Shown: positions 1 to 5,674, counted from the first letter of the stretch. The stretch is DNA of 7,778 bases from Haloferacaceae archaeon (GCA_028274825.1 JAQCMZ010000136.1:1-7778); one strand, 5' to 3'. The notes: generated by a model not told the origin, from the sequence alone. Translations and numbers: made by a program.

Positions 1-98
1 TGGACTTCACCACGGGCTGTTCGGGATACGGGTTCACTCGACGAGACGAGATGAGACGGCCATCAGGGACGATCTGGTTATCAGTTATAGGTGGAACA

Positions 99-548
99 GG
101 CGCACTCCCACGCCGTTCACGGCGTGGATACGCGCCGTCACAGCGGCAATTCCCGACGGTTGTTTCGCCAAAACACCGTCTCTCCAAGCGTCGGCACACT
201 GGGGACGACCCCAGTGTAGCCGAGTGCCCGACAACTGGCGGTTCGAGTGTCCGCCCACACTGGAAACAGGGCAGGGTGTGGCCCGATGTGGGAATCACAC
301 ACCAAGCATTGGGCAAATACTCGCAGAGAAAGTCACTCCGAGTCCATCGCAGTCTGCCGGACTCCCCGTGGCCAACACAACACGGGGAATCCGAGTCCGA
401 CAACGGAGAGGAGTCCCGGGGTGGCCACTCCCAGGAGACTGCCCGTCGACCAGTCACTCACCGATTCCAACGGTGTGTTGGATTGAGAGTCTGCAACCCT
501 GCCACTCCCAATTCAGCGGTGGCGTGGGATTCGGCCGCGTGAACGCGG
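99..548 (+). ncRNA. Hairpin-dense segment, candidate structured RNA
   Basis: This segment holds many consecutive inverted repeats. Stem 99-103/132-136 encloses the perfect 8-bp stem 108-115/120-127 with a TTCA loop. Stem 155-165/171-180 has 10 pairs and one bulged T. Stem 191-204/209-223 has 14 pairs, one bulged A and an ACGA loop. Stem 255-260/276-281 is an alternative to a small CTG-GAAA-CAG hairpin at 260-269. Stem 281-284/311-314 encloses 287-290/296-299. Stem 358-370/381-399 has 13 pairs with a six-base bulge. Smaller stems follow at 412-440, 466-482 and 501-523, then the perfect 535-539/544-548 stem with a TGAA loop. I found no RNase P, SRP, tRNA or group II intron domain V signature. 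It could be an unknown ncRNA, an omega-RNA-like part of an IS605-type element, or a non-coding transposable element of the PATE type described in haloarchaea. Strand is inferred from the right-end motif. Confidence 0.45.
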
Positions 549-561
549 AGGAGGATGTCAA
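526..561 (+). mobile_element. IS200/IS605-like right end (remnant or non-autonomous element)
   Basis: The sequence runs GGGATTCGG, then a perfect 5-bp hairpin (535-539/544-548, TGAA loop), then AGGAGGATGTCAA. From memory, a GGGATTC-hairpin-GGAGGATGTCAA arrangement recurs at the 3' end of tnpB genes (IS1341/IS605 group) in haloarchaea and other prokaryotes. There it is the transposition right end and the end of the overlapping omega-RNA scaffold. No tnpA or tnpB is visible in the window, so this would be a degraded copy or the end of a non-coding relative. In a functional element the guide would be read from the flank starting at about 562. The match rests on recall, not on a search. Confidence 0.5.
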
Positions 562-568
562 CCCGTGA

Positions 569-781
569 ACTGGAGTGTGTGGCTCCGTGGTTCCGTTGAG
601 TTTCAGTCGTTTCCGTGACCTGTCACTGTGCGTTGTCTAATCGGATCGTGGCTCGAATTGAGCAACGGGATTAGTAATGACAATTATTGCCCGCAGAGTC
701 AGGGGCCTCTCGCTCGGACACACTGGGCGTCTCTCCGGCGTACTATCCCCGCACGACACGACAGTATCGCCTAGACAGTCA
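569..781. other. Intergenic stretch without recognisable gene
   Basis: Between the IS-like end and the hairpin downstream of the nitroreductase gene I see no open frame with haloarchaeal composition on either strand. A short AT-rich patch around 671-688 (ATTAGTAATGACAATTATTG) stands out against the GC-rich background. It contains imperfect inverted repeats, and no gene starts at a suitable distance from it. Confidence 0.5.
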
Positions 782-813
782 GGTCACGTGTCCTGTGGAC
801 AGGTAGTGTGACC
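782..813 (-). terminator. Hairpin downstream of the nitroreductase gene
   Basis: Outer stem GGTCAC/GTGACC (782-787/808-813) encloses an inner stem CCTG/CAGG (792-795/800-803). It lies about 47 nt beyond the nitroreductase stop codon on the minus strand. There is no T-run after it on that strand, so a classical archaeal oligo-T terminator is not shown. It may instead be a processing or 3'-end-stabilising structure. Confidence 0.3.
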
Positions 814-859
814 GACCGTCGATTTCGATTGTAAATTGGGCTCAGACGTGAGCAGACCG

Positions 860-1459
860 TTACTCGTCGAAGCCGCCGTGGAAAAGAATCTCGTCCATGT
901 CCTTGCGGCCTTTCGGGAACTCACGTTCTTCAAGCTCTTCAGGTAAGGTGTCTGCTGGAGCGCGCTCGCCAATTGCGATCATGCACTCGACATCGTGGCC
1001 ATCTGGAACGTTGAGTTGTTCTGCCGCGGCTTCGTAATCGAATCCCTGCATAGCGTGGGCGACGAGGCCTCGTCGAGACGCTTCTAATGCGATATTTTGC
1101 CAGGCTGCGCCTGCGTCAAACGAGTGCGTCCGGGCGGGTTCACCGTTGTGATCGAACGTCGATTTGGTGACAATGGTGACGAGCACTGCAGCGTCGTCGG
1201 TCCAGACCTGGTTTGCGTCGCCAAGTAACTCGGAAAACTGCTCGAAGTCGTCGTCTTCTCGCGTGGCGTAAAGGAATCGCCAGTGCTGGTTGTTGTACGA
1301 CGACGGCGCCCATCGCGCCGCCTCAAACAGTGACATGTACTGTTCTTCATCGAGTGGTTCGCCCGTCATCGCTCGGGGAGACCACCGGTTGACGAACAGC
1401 GGGTCAATGTCTTCCTGTGGTTGTCTGTTGTCGGCAACTTCGTCTCTGAGTTCCTCCAT
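860..1459 (-). CDS. Nitroreductase family protein (FMN-dependent oxidoreductase)
   Basis: This 199-residue protein is a typical single-domain nitroreductase. These homodimeric cytoplasmic flavoproteins use NAD(P)H to reduce nitroaromatics, quinones or related substrates; the real substrate is unknown. The FMN-phosphate motif RWSPR is at residues 25-29. The conserved block WAPSSYNNQHWRF at 50-62 follows, then the central helix with D115, G117, W120 and N122, and the C-terminal core around 131-166 with LVAHAMQGFD and IAIGER. The C-terminal tail is Glu/Asp-rich, as expected in a haloarchaeon. I chose the ATG at 1459 because MEELRDEV matches the usual family start. A GTG at 1483 would add eight unconvincing residues (MCTLANLC). 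The gene appears monocistronic and is divergent from the MBL lipoprotein gene across about 210 bp. Confidence 0.93.
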   Translation of the reverse strand: MEELRDEVADNRQPQEDIDPLFVNRWSPRAMTGEPLDEEQYMSLFEAARWAPSSYNNQHWRFLYATREDDDFEQFSELLGDANQVWTDDAAVLVTIVTKSTFDHNGEPARTHSFDAGAAWQNIALEASRRGLVAHAMQGFDYEAAAEQLNVPDGHDVECMIAIGERAPADTLPEELEEREFPKGRKDMDEILFHGGFDE

Positions 1460-1479
1460 ACATAGATTGGCCAGCGTAC

Positions 1480-1492
1480 ACACAAATCTCCC
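1480..1492 (-). promoter_or_regulatory. Weak TATA-like box for the nitroreductase gene
   Basis: On the minus strand the stretch GGGAGATTTGTGT lies about 25-33 nt upstream of the ATG at 1459. It is the only T-rich patch at the distance expected for a leaderless or short-leader haloarchaeal transcript. The match to a TATA box is poor. Confidence 0.25.
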
Positions 1493-1638
1493 GCGGAATC
1501 GTTTTCTGACAGGTCAATCTGAACTACTGAGTAAAATGCTATCAAGTATCACGATCGAGCTCTCTCGACTCCCCATGTCATTTTCCAGAGTTCACAGTCA
1601 CCCGGCTGGCGGGGACACCGCACGTTCAGGGGGGAACA

Positions 1639-1646
1639 TACTTTAT
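1639..1646 (+). promoter_or_regulatory. TATA-like box of the MBL-DUF3006 operon
   Basis: TACTTTAT is centred about 28 nt before the ATG at 1671, where a haloarchaeal TATA box sits for a leaderless mRNA. A purine-rich GGGGGGAA directly upstream (1629-1636) could serve as a BRE. There is no Shine-Dalgarno before the ATG, which fits leaderless translation. Confidence 0.55.
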
Positions 1647-1670
1647 GAGCCGTAGCATGACTGGTTCAAT

Positions 1671-3131
1671 ATGTCAATACGTCCTCAAACGCGGGTGCTT
1701 CTCCTCGTCGTCGTTGTTGGAGCAACACTGCTGGCCGGGTGCAGTGGTGCCGGTGTGAGTGGCTCGGCGACACCAGACGGACCCGCGATTCAGGCCGAGG
1801 ATCCGAAATCAGGTGGGACGGCCACAGCCACATCGGCGGCAGCACCGCCCCCGGCGAACGGAACAGTCGAGGTGCATTTCATCAATGTGGGACAGTCGGT
1901 GAGCACGCTCGTGGTAAGCCCAGAGGGCGAAACCATGCTCGTCGACACTGGTCATTACAATGACGACGGCGAGTACGTGCTGGAGTACCTGGAAACGCAG
2001 GGAATCAACCGGATCGACCATCTCGTAGTGTCGCACAATGACGCCGACCACATCGGCGGGAATGCTGCGATAATCGAGCATTACGAGACATCGGCTGACG
2101 GAATCGGCGCGGTCTACGATCCCGGGATTGCCGCGAGTACCCAGACGTACGCTGAGTACTTAGACGCCGTCGAATCGTACGACGTGACACTGTACGAAAC
2201 TCGAGAAGGCGACAGTATCGGGATCGAGAGTCTGCGCGTAGAGGTTCTCGGGCCGCCTGACCCGTATCTCGAGAGCAAGGCTCGCAACGAAAACAGTATT
2301 ATCCTGAAGCTCACTTATGACCAGACGAGTTTCCTGCTGTCGGGTGATGCTGAAGACGATCAAGAAGCGTATCTCGTTGAAACGTACGGAAACCAACTGC
2401 GGTCGACAGTATTGAAGGCCGGCCATCACGGCTCCTCGAGTTCATCGGGCGCTGAGATGTTGGATGTCGTGGGTCCCGAGACAGTCGTGATTTCCAGTGG
2501 ATACGACAACCAGTACGGTCACCCGACGAAGACGGTTCTCCGGCGACTCGGCGACCGGTCGACTCCCACGTACTGGACCGGCACGCACGGTGATACCGTC
2601 TTCGTGAGCGATGGAGACACGGTGTCGGTACAGACACAGTACGCTGCCCCGACAGCCCCCGTGAGCCTCCGTAGCGGAAACATTGCCAGAGTCACCGACG
2701 ACAGACGTGTGACTGAGCGGGCAATTGTCAGCGGCGAGACTGTCGCTACGCCGGCAGATCAGACTGTGACGGACGGCGGCACGTCAGCTGTCGAGCCCAC
2801 CGCACTCGTCGTCACAGAGATTGCCGCTGACGCCGCCGGCGACGATCAGAATAATCTCAACAACGAGTATGTCGTCTTGAAAAACACTGGCGACGACACT
2901 CTCGACGTGTCTGGATGGACGATCACAGATGAGGCTACCCACGAGTACACGATTCCGAACGGCGTCACACTTGATCCTGGCGCGACGACAACGGTTCACA
3001 CCGGGAGCGGGACAGACACTGACACCGACCTGTACTGGGAGTCCGGATCTCCGGTTTGGAATAACGGCGGCGACACCGTCATTATTCAGACTGCAGACGG
3101 GAGGTCCGTCGTGGAGGAGACTTACCAATGA
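1671..3131 (+). CDS. Secreted lipoprotein with ComEC-like MBL-fold domain and lamin-tail domain
   Basis: This 486-residue protein starts with an export signal: a short Arg-containing n-region, a hydrophobic core at 9-22, and the lipobox LAGC ending at Cys24. It is therefore probably lipid-anchored on the outer face of the membrane. A low-complexity linker (25-63) precedes a metallo-beta-lactamase domain of the ComEC/competence type, about 66-320. Visible metal-site elements are SHNDADHIGG (121-130), GDAE with D226, the AGHHGSS block (250-256) and GHP at 283-285. A second linker (321-375) leads to a lamin-tail (LTD) immunoglobulin-like domain, about 377-484, with NEYVVLKN, SGWTI and WNNGGD. 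Such MBL domains hydrolyse phosphodiesters such as DNA or nucleotides; the LTD may bind DNA or the cell surface. The stop codon overlaps the next start (ATGA). No ComEC membrane channel is encoded here, so this is a free-standing ectoenzyme. Substrate is inference. Confidence 0.9.
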   Translation: MSIRPQTRVLLLVVVVGATLLAGCSGAGVSGSATPDGPAIQAEDPKSGGTATATSAAAPPPANGTVEVHFINVGQSVSTLVVSPEGETMLVDTGHYNDDGEYVLEYLETQGINRIDHLVVSHNDADHIGGNAAIIEHYETSADGIGAVYDPGIAASTQTYAEYLDAVESYDVTLYETREGDSIGIESLRVEVLGPPDPYLESKARNENSIILKLTYDQTSFLLSGDAEDDQEAYLVETYGNQLRSTVLKAGHHGSSSSSGAEMLDVVGPETVVISSGYDNQYGHPTKTVLRRLGDRSTPTYWTGTHGDTVFVSDGDTVSVQTQYAAPTAPVSLRSGNIARVTDDRRVTERAIVSGETVATPADQTVTDGGTSAVEPTALVVTEIAADAAGDDQNNLNNEYVVLKNTGDDTLDVSGWTITDEATHEYTIPNGVTLDPGATTTVHTGSGTDTDTDLYWESGSPVWNNGGDTVIIQTADGRSVVEETYQ

Positions 3132-3427
3132 ACACTCTCGACGCGCTCGAGGACGGAAGCTACACTCTCGTGGTTGACACGATTGATGACGGACTCGCGA
3201 CGAGCTTCGTTGAGCAGAACGGAGCAGAAGTTGGGAGTGTCACAATCGACGTGGATTCGCTGCCTGCAGATTCACGTCATCCCAATGCTATCCTGACGGT
3301 GAAAGTCGCCGACGGAGAGTGTACCAGCCTGACATACGATCCAGAGCGAACCGAAACACGCAAGCAGAACACACAGAACCGTTTCGATCAGCTCTCGTCG
3401 CGCTTGTCGGACGGAGACTCCGCATGA
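3128..3427 (+). CDS. DUF3006 domain-containing protein
   Basis: This 99-residue acidic protein has the DUF3006 layout. A beta-rich N-terminal part (YTLVVDTIDDGLATSFVE, residues 12-29) leads into the conserved LP turn at 45-46, more strands with D71-P72, and a C-terminal helix RFDQLSSRL at 85-93. It has no signal peptide or membrane segment, so it should be cytoplasmic. Its biochemical role is unknown. DUF3006 genes are often found directly downstream of MBL-fold/ComEC-like genes in bacteria and archaea, as here. The ATG at 3128 overlaps the upstream TGA by four bases, which points to translational coupling. Partnership with the lipoprotein is suggested by this conserved pairing, but the two proteins would sit on opposite sides of the membrane. 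Confidence 0.85.
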   Translation: MNTLDALEDGSYTLVVDTIDDGLATSFVEQNGAEVGSVTIDVDSLPADSRHPNAILTVKVADGECTSLTYDPERTETRKQNTQNRFDQLSSRLSDGDSA

Positions 3428-3585
3428 ACAGAGAGTTTCACAGTGAGTATGTACCAGTCAGTTACTCTGCTCAGGATCACCACAGGGACAGTACCAGAGA
3501 CATGAGAGGGGTCCTCAACCACGGACAGATGCCACCACGACCTCGTATGACATCGTGTTCAGATTGTAGTCCGATGATTTTGTGA
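3424..3585 (+). CDS. Possible 53-residue ORF coupled to DUF3006
   Basis: The stop of the DUF3006 gene is part of a second ATGA overlap, whose ATG opens a 53-codon frame ending at 3585. The product is not acidic and has many His, Arg, Met and Pro residues. It contains one CxxC pair (CSDC, near residues 46-49) and resembles no family I know. The composition is unlike its neighbours and the frame may be open by chance. The position, as a third link in an ATGA chain, is the only argument for it. Confidence 0.2.
   Translation: MNREFHSEYVPVSYSAQDHHRDSTRDMRGVLNHGQMPPRPRMTSCSDCSPMIL
3573..3581 (+). promoter_or_regulatory. Possible TATA-like box upstream of the EEP gene
   Basis: GATGATTTT lies about 34-42 nt before the ATG at 3615, leaving room for a very short leader. 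A purine stretch GAGAGGA (3598-3604) sits about ten bases before the start and could act as a weak ribosome-binding site. The EEP gene could therefore have its own transcript as well as read-through from the MBL operon. Confidence 0.3.
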
Positions 3586-3614
3586 TGCAGCAGTCTCGAG
3601 AGGATACATCTTGA

Positions 3615-4490
3615 ATGAGTAGAGACCGATCCGGCGCATCTCCTGGTGATCAGTCGGTTGCTCTCGCTGATCCACCACCCGAGGTGAGAGCCGACGGCAG
3701 ATCAGGTGAGACGCTCGGGGTAGCGACGTATAACGTCCGATATGCGGGGATCGACGAGGCGGAACTCGCGTGGACACAGCGCCGTGATGGGGTGGTGAGA
3801 GCGATCGATCAGGCGAATCCGGATATACTGGCCACACAGGAAGTGTGGCTGGAGCAGCTTCCGGATCTGCAGGAGCGTCTCGTGTACGAGTGGGTTGCGT
3901 TCCCAGACGCGAGCGGGCCACACACCCCAATCGCGTACCGACCGGAGCGGCTCGTCGTGACCGACAAAGGGTCGTTTGGAGTCGCACCTGACGGCGAACG
4001 GGGGGTTATCGCGTGGGATGCTCAGTTCCAGCGAACAGTGACTCATGCGACGTTTCACGATACGCAGACCGGTCAGACAGTCACCGTCTTTTCCGTCCAT
4101 CTCGACCACAGCGGATCGATAGCTCGTCTGAACGGCGCCCACCTTCTGACCGATCGTATACCGGATGGTCCGTGTGTACTCGCCGGTGACTACAACTGTG
4201 AGCCCGGATCGGATCCGTACGAACAGCTGACAACGACGTTGAATGACACTCGAAAGACGGCAACTCACCGGGAAGGTCCTCGGGAAACATACGCTGGCTT
4301 CGATACCGGTGATGACGGTGACAAGCCGAACACAGACGGAGACCCGAGTCGCGTCAGTGACGAGACTAATTCAGGTCAATTAGACCACGTATTAACTCGT
4401 GGATTCAGTGTCGTCCGTCATCGTGTGTACACTCCAGACACTCTTGCGTCCGATCACCGTCTCGTCATGGCGGATGTGATTGCCGAGTAG
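3615..4490 (+). CDS. Endonuclease/exonuclease/phosphatase (EEP) family hydrolase
   Basis: This 291-residue protein has the complete EEP active-site set. ATYNVRY (37-43) gives Asn40, TQE (74-76) gives Glu76, SVHLDH (160-165) gives His162, GDYNC (191-195) gives Asp192 and Asn194, QLDHV (255-259) gives Asp257, and SDH (279-281) gives Asp280/His281. EEP enzymes are Mg-dependent phosphoesterases acting on DNA, RNA ends, phospholipids or inositol phosphates. Haloarchaeal single-domain members are usually annotated only as EEP family. The first 33 residues are a polar, low-complexity extension with no signal peptide, and there is no in-frame Met between residue 1 and the domain. The enzyme therefore looks cytoplasmic unless exported by an unseen route. 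An acidic insert (about 230-252) precedes the last motifs. It follows the MBL-DUF3006 pair by about 190 bp on the same strand. Confidence 0.92.
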   Translation: MSRDRSGASPGDQSVALADPPPEVRADGRSGETLGVATYNVRYAGIDEAELAWTQRRDGVVRAIDQANPDILATQEVWLEQLPDLQERLVYEWVAFPDASGPHTPIAYRPERLVVTDKGSFGVAPDGERGVIAWDAQFQRTVTHATFHDTQTGQTVTVFSVHLDHSGSIARLNGAHLLTDRIPDGPCVLAGDYNCEPGSDPYEQLTTTLNDTRKTATHREGPRETYAGFDTGDDGDKPNTDGDPSRVSDETNSGQLDHVLTRGFSVVRHRVYTPDTLASDHRLVMADVIAE

Positions 4491-4582
4491 AATATACTCT
4501 GGGTGTGACCACCCGCGTGGCTAAGACGGGAGTTTCTCCGTGCTGTCGAGAGAGTGCAGAGTCCTCATGACGGACCCTCTCT
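4485..4582 (+). repeat. Cluster of short inverted repeats after the EEP gene
   Basis: Several hairpins follow the EEP stop codon closely. GAGTA/TACTC (4485-4489/4495-4499) overlaps the stop itself. GGGTG/CACCC (4501-4505/4510-4514) competes with CCAC/GTGG (4509-4512/4517-4520). A bulged 6-bp stem lies at 4526-4541 with a TTT loop. AGAGAG/CTCTCT (4549-4554/4577-4582) encloses GTCC/GGAC (4561-4564/4572-4575). Together they could form the 3' end of the EEP transcript. The 4520-4541 part also faintly resembles ends of IS605-type elements, but I cannot confirm this. Confidence 0.35.
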
Positions 4583-4935
4583 AGCGAGGTGGACCCTCAG
4601 CGAGACAATCCGGAACCACGACCCGTCACGAATCTGAAAGTTGGTGGTGAGACGAGCGGTCTCTCAGTCTGTCCACCTCGGAAACGCACTCGAGAGACTC
4701 TTGATCTCACAGTGCGACACCTGCGAAAATTCTCTTCGAAAAGGGCTGAGACGCGGAGCCTTTCGCTGGCGAGCGCGACACCCGATGGGGCATACATCCC
4801 TGGTTCAGCGGTGAATTGCTCAGGATCCGTGGCTGACTCTCGTCAGACTCTCCCGCAACATCGTGTCTCAACTGGCCTCAAGCACTCCGACATCTTGATT
4901 ATTTTGTGTGTGCAGGTTCTCACTCACGCTCCAAC
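4583..4935. other. Intergenic stretch without recognisable gene
   Basis: Open frames here, on both strands, translate to Arg/Ser-rich sequence with no known motif and none of the acidic bias of the real genes. An imperfect direct repeat spans 4572-4604 (GGACCCTC...AGCGAG twice), and a small inverted repeat lies at about 4648-4666. I see no RNA gene. The last 40 bases hold the probable promoter of the next gene. Confidence 0.5.
4896..4905 (+). promoter_or_regulatory. TATA-like box of the 103-residue gene
   Basis: TGATTATTTT is the most AT-rich patch in the area and lies about 31-40 nt before the ATG at 4936. Transcription would then begin only a few bases before the start codon, as is common in haloarchaea. 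Confidence 0.4.
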
Positions 4936-5247
4936 ATGAGCGACCCAACAGGATTTGAGAAGATCGTCGTTTCCGACAGCCCCGACGGGTCTTTGCGTAT
5001 TCAGACGAGTGCAGACTCCAAACTCCCGACGATTCGAAACGTCGGAGACCAGGGCTGGGGAGACGATCTCAAGATGCCCGCATGGGGCGAAATTCGAGAG
5101 TATCTTGACCCGGCAGACTACGAGCCAGGAGAACACATCGCCACAATTCAGTATGATCTCGCAGCCTGGGAGTATCAAATCGAATATCAGGTTGACCCCC
5201 CGTCAGTGAGTGACCGTCTCCGGAGCCTGCTCAGACTGTTTCGGTAG
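4936..5247 (+). CDS. Hypothetical protein, 103 residues
   Basis: I do not recognise this protein. It is acidic through most of its length, as haloarchaeal cytoplasmic proteins are, which supports it being real. It has no signal peptide, membrane segment or Cys. Predicted features by eye are a beta-rich N-terminal part (about 8-36), a Trp/Gly-containing middle (residues 38-52, with W41 and W50), a strand-like segment IATIQYDLAAWEYQIEYQV (68-86), and a C-terminal basic amphipathic helix SDRLRSLLRLFR (92-103). That helix could bind a membrane or a partner. The start at 4936 fits the TATA-like patch; a longer frame back to an ATG at 4906 would place the start codon on top of the promoter. It stands alone, with more than 400 bp of non-coding DNA on each side. 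Confidence 0.65.
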   Translation: MSDPTGFEKIVVSDSPDGSLRIQTSADSKLPTIRNVGDQGWGDDLKMPAWGEIREYLDPADYEPGEHIATIQYDLAAWEYQIEYQVDPPSVSDRLRSLLRLFR

Positions 5248-5674
5248 CAATCGTCGCTCGGCCCTGAGTGACTGGAGCGTGCTATTTAGCGAGATATCCC
5301 GCGCGGGAGGAACGACCTGCAGTCGGGCTCATCGCTCGCGGCACCGAGACACAGTGGCTGGTGAGCCACATGGTGGACACGGGTGTTTCGGGACGAAGTG
5401 TCTCTGTGTAGTCTCTGCGAGTGAGAGCGCTCAACTCATTCTGTATCGATGTCGTTAATAGAACAGTTACTACATCGGCAGTTGATGGGACAGATCACAG
5501 GGACGCCTCACTCCACCGCGTTGGACACGCTCGGGACGCATCTCGGCACAGCGAGACAGTATCGAATCAGTGATTTCGGACTGCCCGACGGTGCGGTGCG
5601 AGATGACCAGTGTCGGTGTAATCGTGCGGATTCCGACGCTGAACACGCTGGGCGTTTCAGTGCACTAACAAGCA
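5248..5674. other. Long intergenic stretch, one doubtful small ORF
   Basis: No convincing gene lies in these 427 bases. A perfect 6-bp hairpin GTGGCT/AGCCAC with a GGTG loop is at 5354-5369. A 77-codon frame (5449-5682) starts MSLIEQLLHRQL and ends eight bases inside the next gene. Its third-codon GC appears lower than in the neighbours, it has no known motif, and it overlaps the next start, so I do not call it as a gene. A leader or decayed gene are possible explanations for the gap. Confidence 0.45.

Larger units (their letters stand above)
2..568 (+). other. Long open frame through the hairpin-rich region, doubtful coding
   Basis: One plus-strand frame stays open from the window edge to a TGA at 566-568, about 188 codons, so it could be the 3' end of a gene that starts upstream. 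Its first ATG inside the window is at 224. The translation is rich in Arg, Pro, Ser and Thr and poor in Asp/Glu, unlike every confident protein here. Third-position GC looks no higher than background. I see no known domain, and in particular no TnpB zinc ribbon with two CxxC pairs and no 'ADxNAAxNI' motif. The end of the frame runs through the IS605-like end, giving a tail '...NAEEDVNP'. This could be a relic of a transposon gene, but a chance open frame in GC-rich structured DNA is more likely. Confidence 0.15.

Noticed and set aside
40..59. Four near-copies of a 5-base unit (GACGA)
   Set aside because: Short and imperfect; easily explained by chance in GC-rich DNA, and no gene or promoter depends on it.
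99..548. RNase P RNA, SRP RNA or group II intron as the identity of the structured segment
   Set aside because: A purine run GAGAAAGTCACTCC at 326-339 vaguely recalls the RNase P CR-I motif, but the other universal blocks, the SRP domain IV loop and an intron domain V hairpin were not found on either strand.
191..548. CRISPR array
   Set aside because: The inverted repeats differ in sequence and spacing; there is no repeated 30-37-base unit.
784..972. 62-codon minus-strand frame overlapping the nitroreductase gene
   Set aside because: It lies in another frame over the confident nitroreductase coding sequence and has no acidic bias or known motif.
1290..1655. 121-codon plus-strand frame antisense to the nitroreductase start and running into the operon promoter region
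   Set aside because: It is Ser-rich, lacks any recognisable motif, and mostly mirrors the nitroreductase coding strand.
3559..3987. 142-codon minus-strand frame across the EEP start
   Set aside because: Arg/Pro-rich antisense shadow of the EEP gene, whose catalytic motifs are complete on the other strand.
4589..4939. 116-codon plus-strand frame in the gap after the EEP gene
   Set aside because: Composition is Arg/Ser/Thr-rich with no motif, and it would run over the promoter and start of the 103-residue gene.
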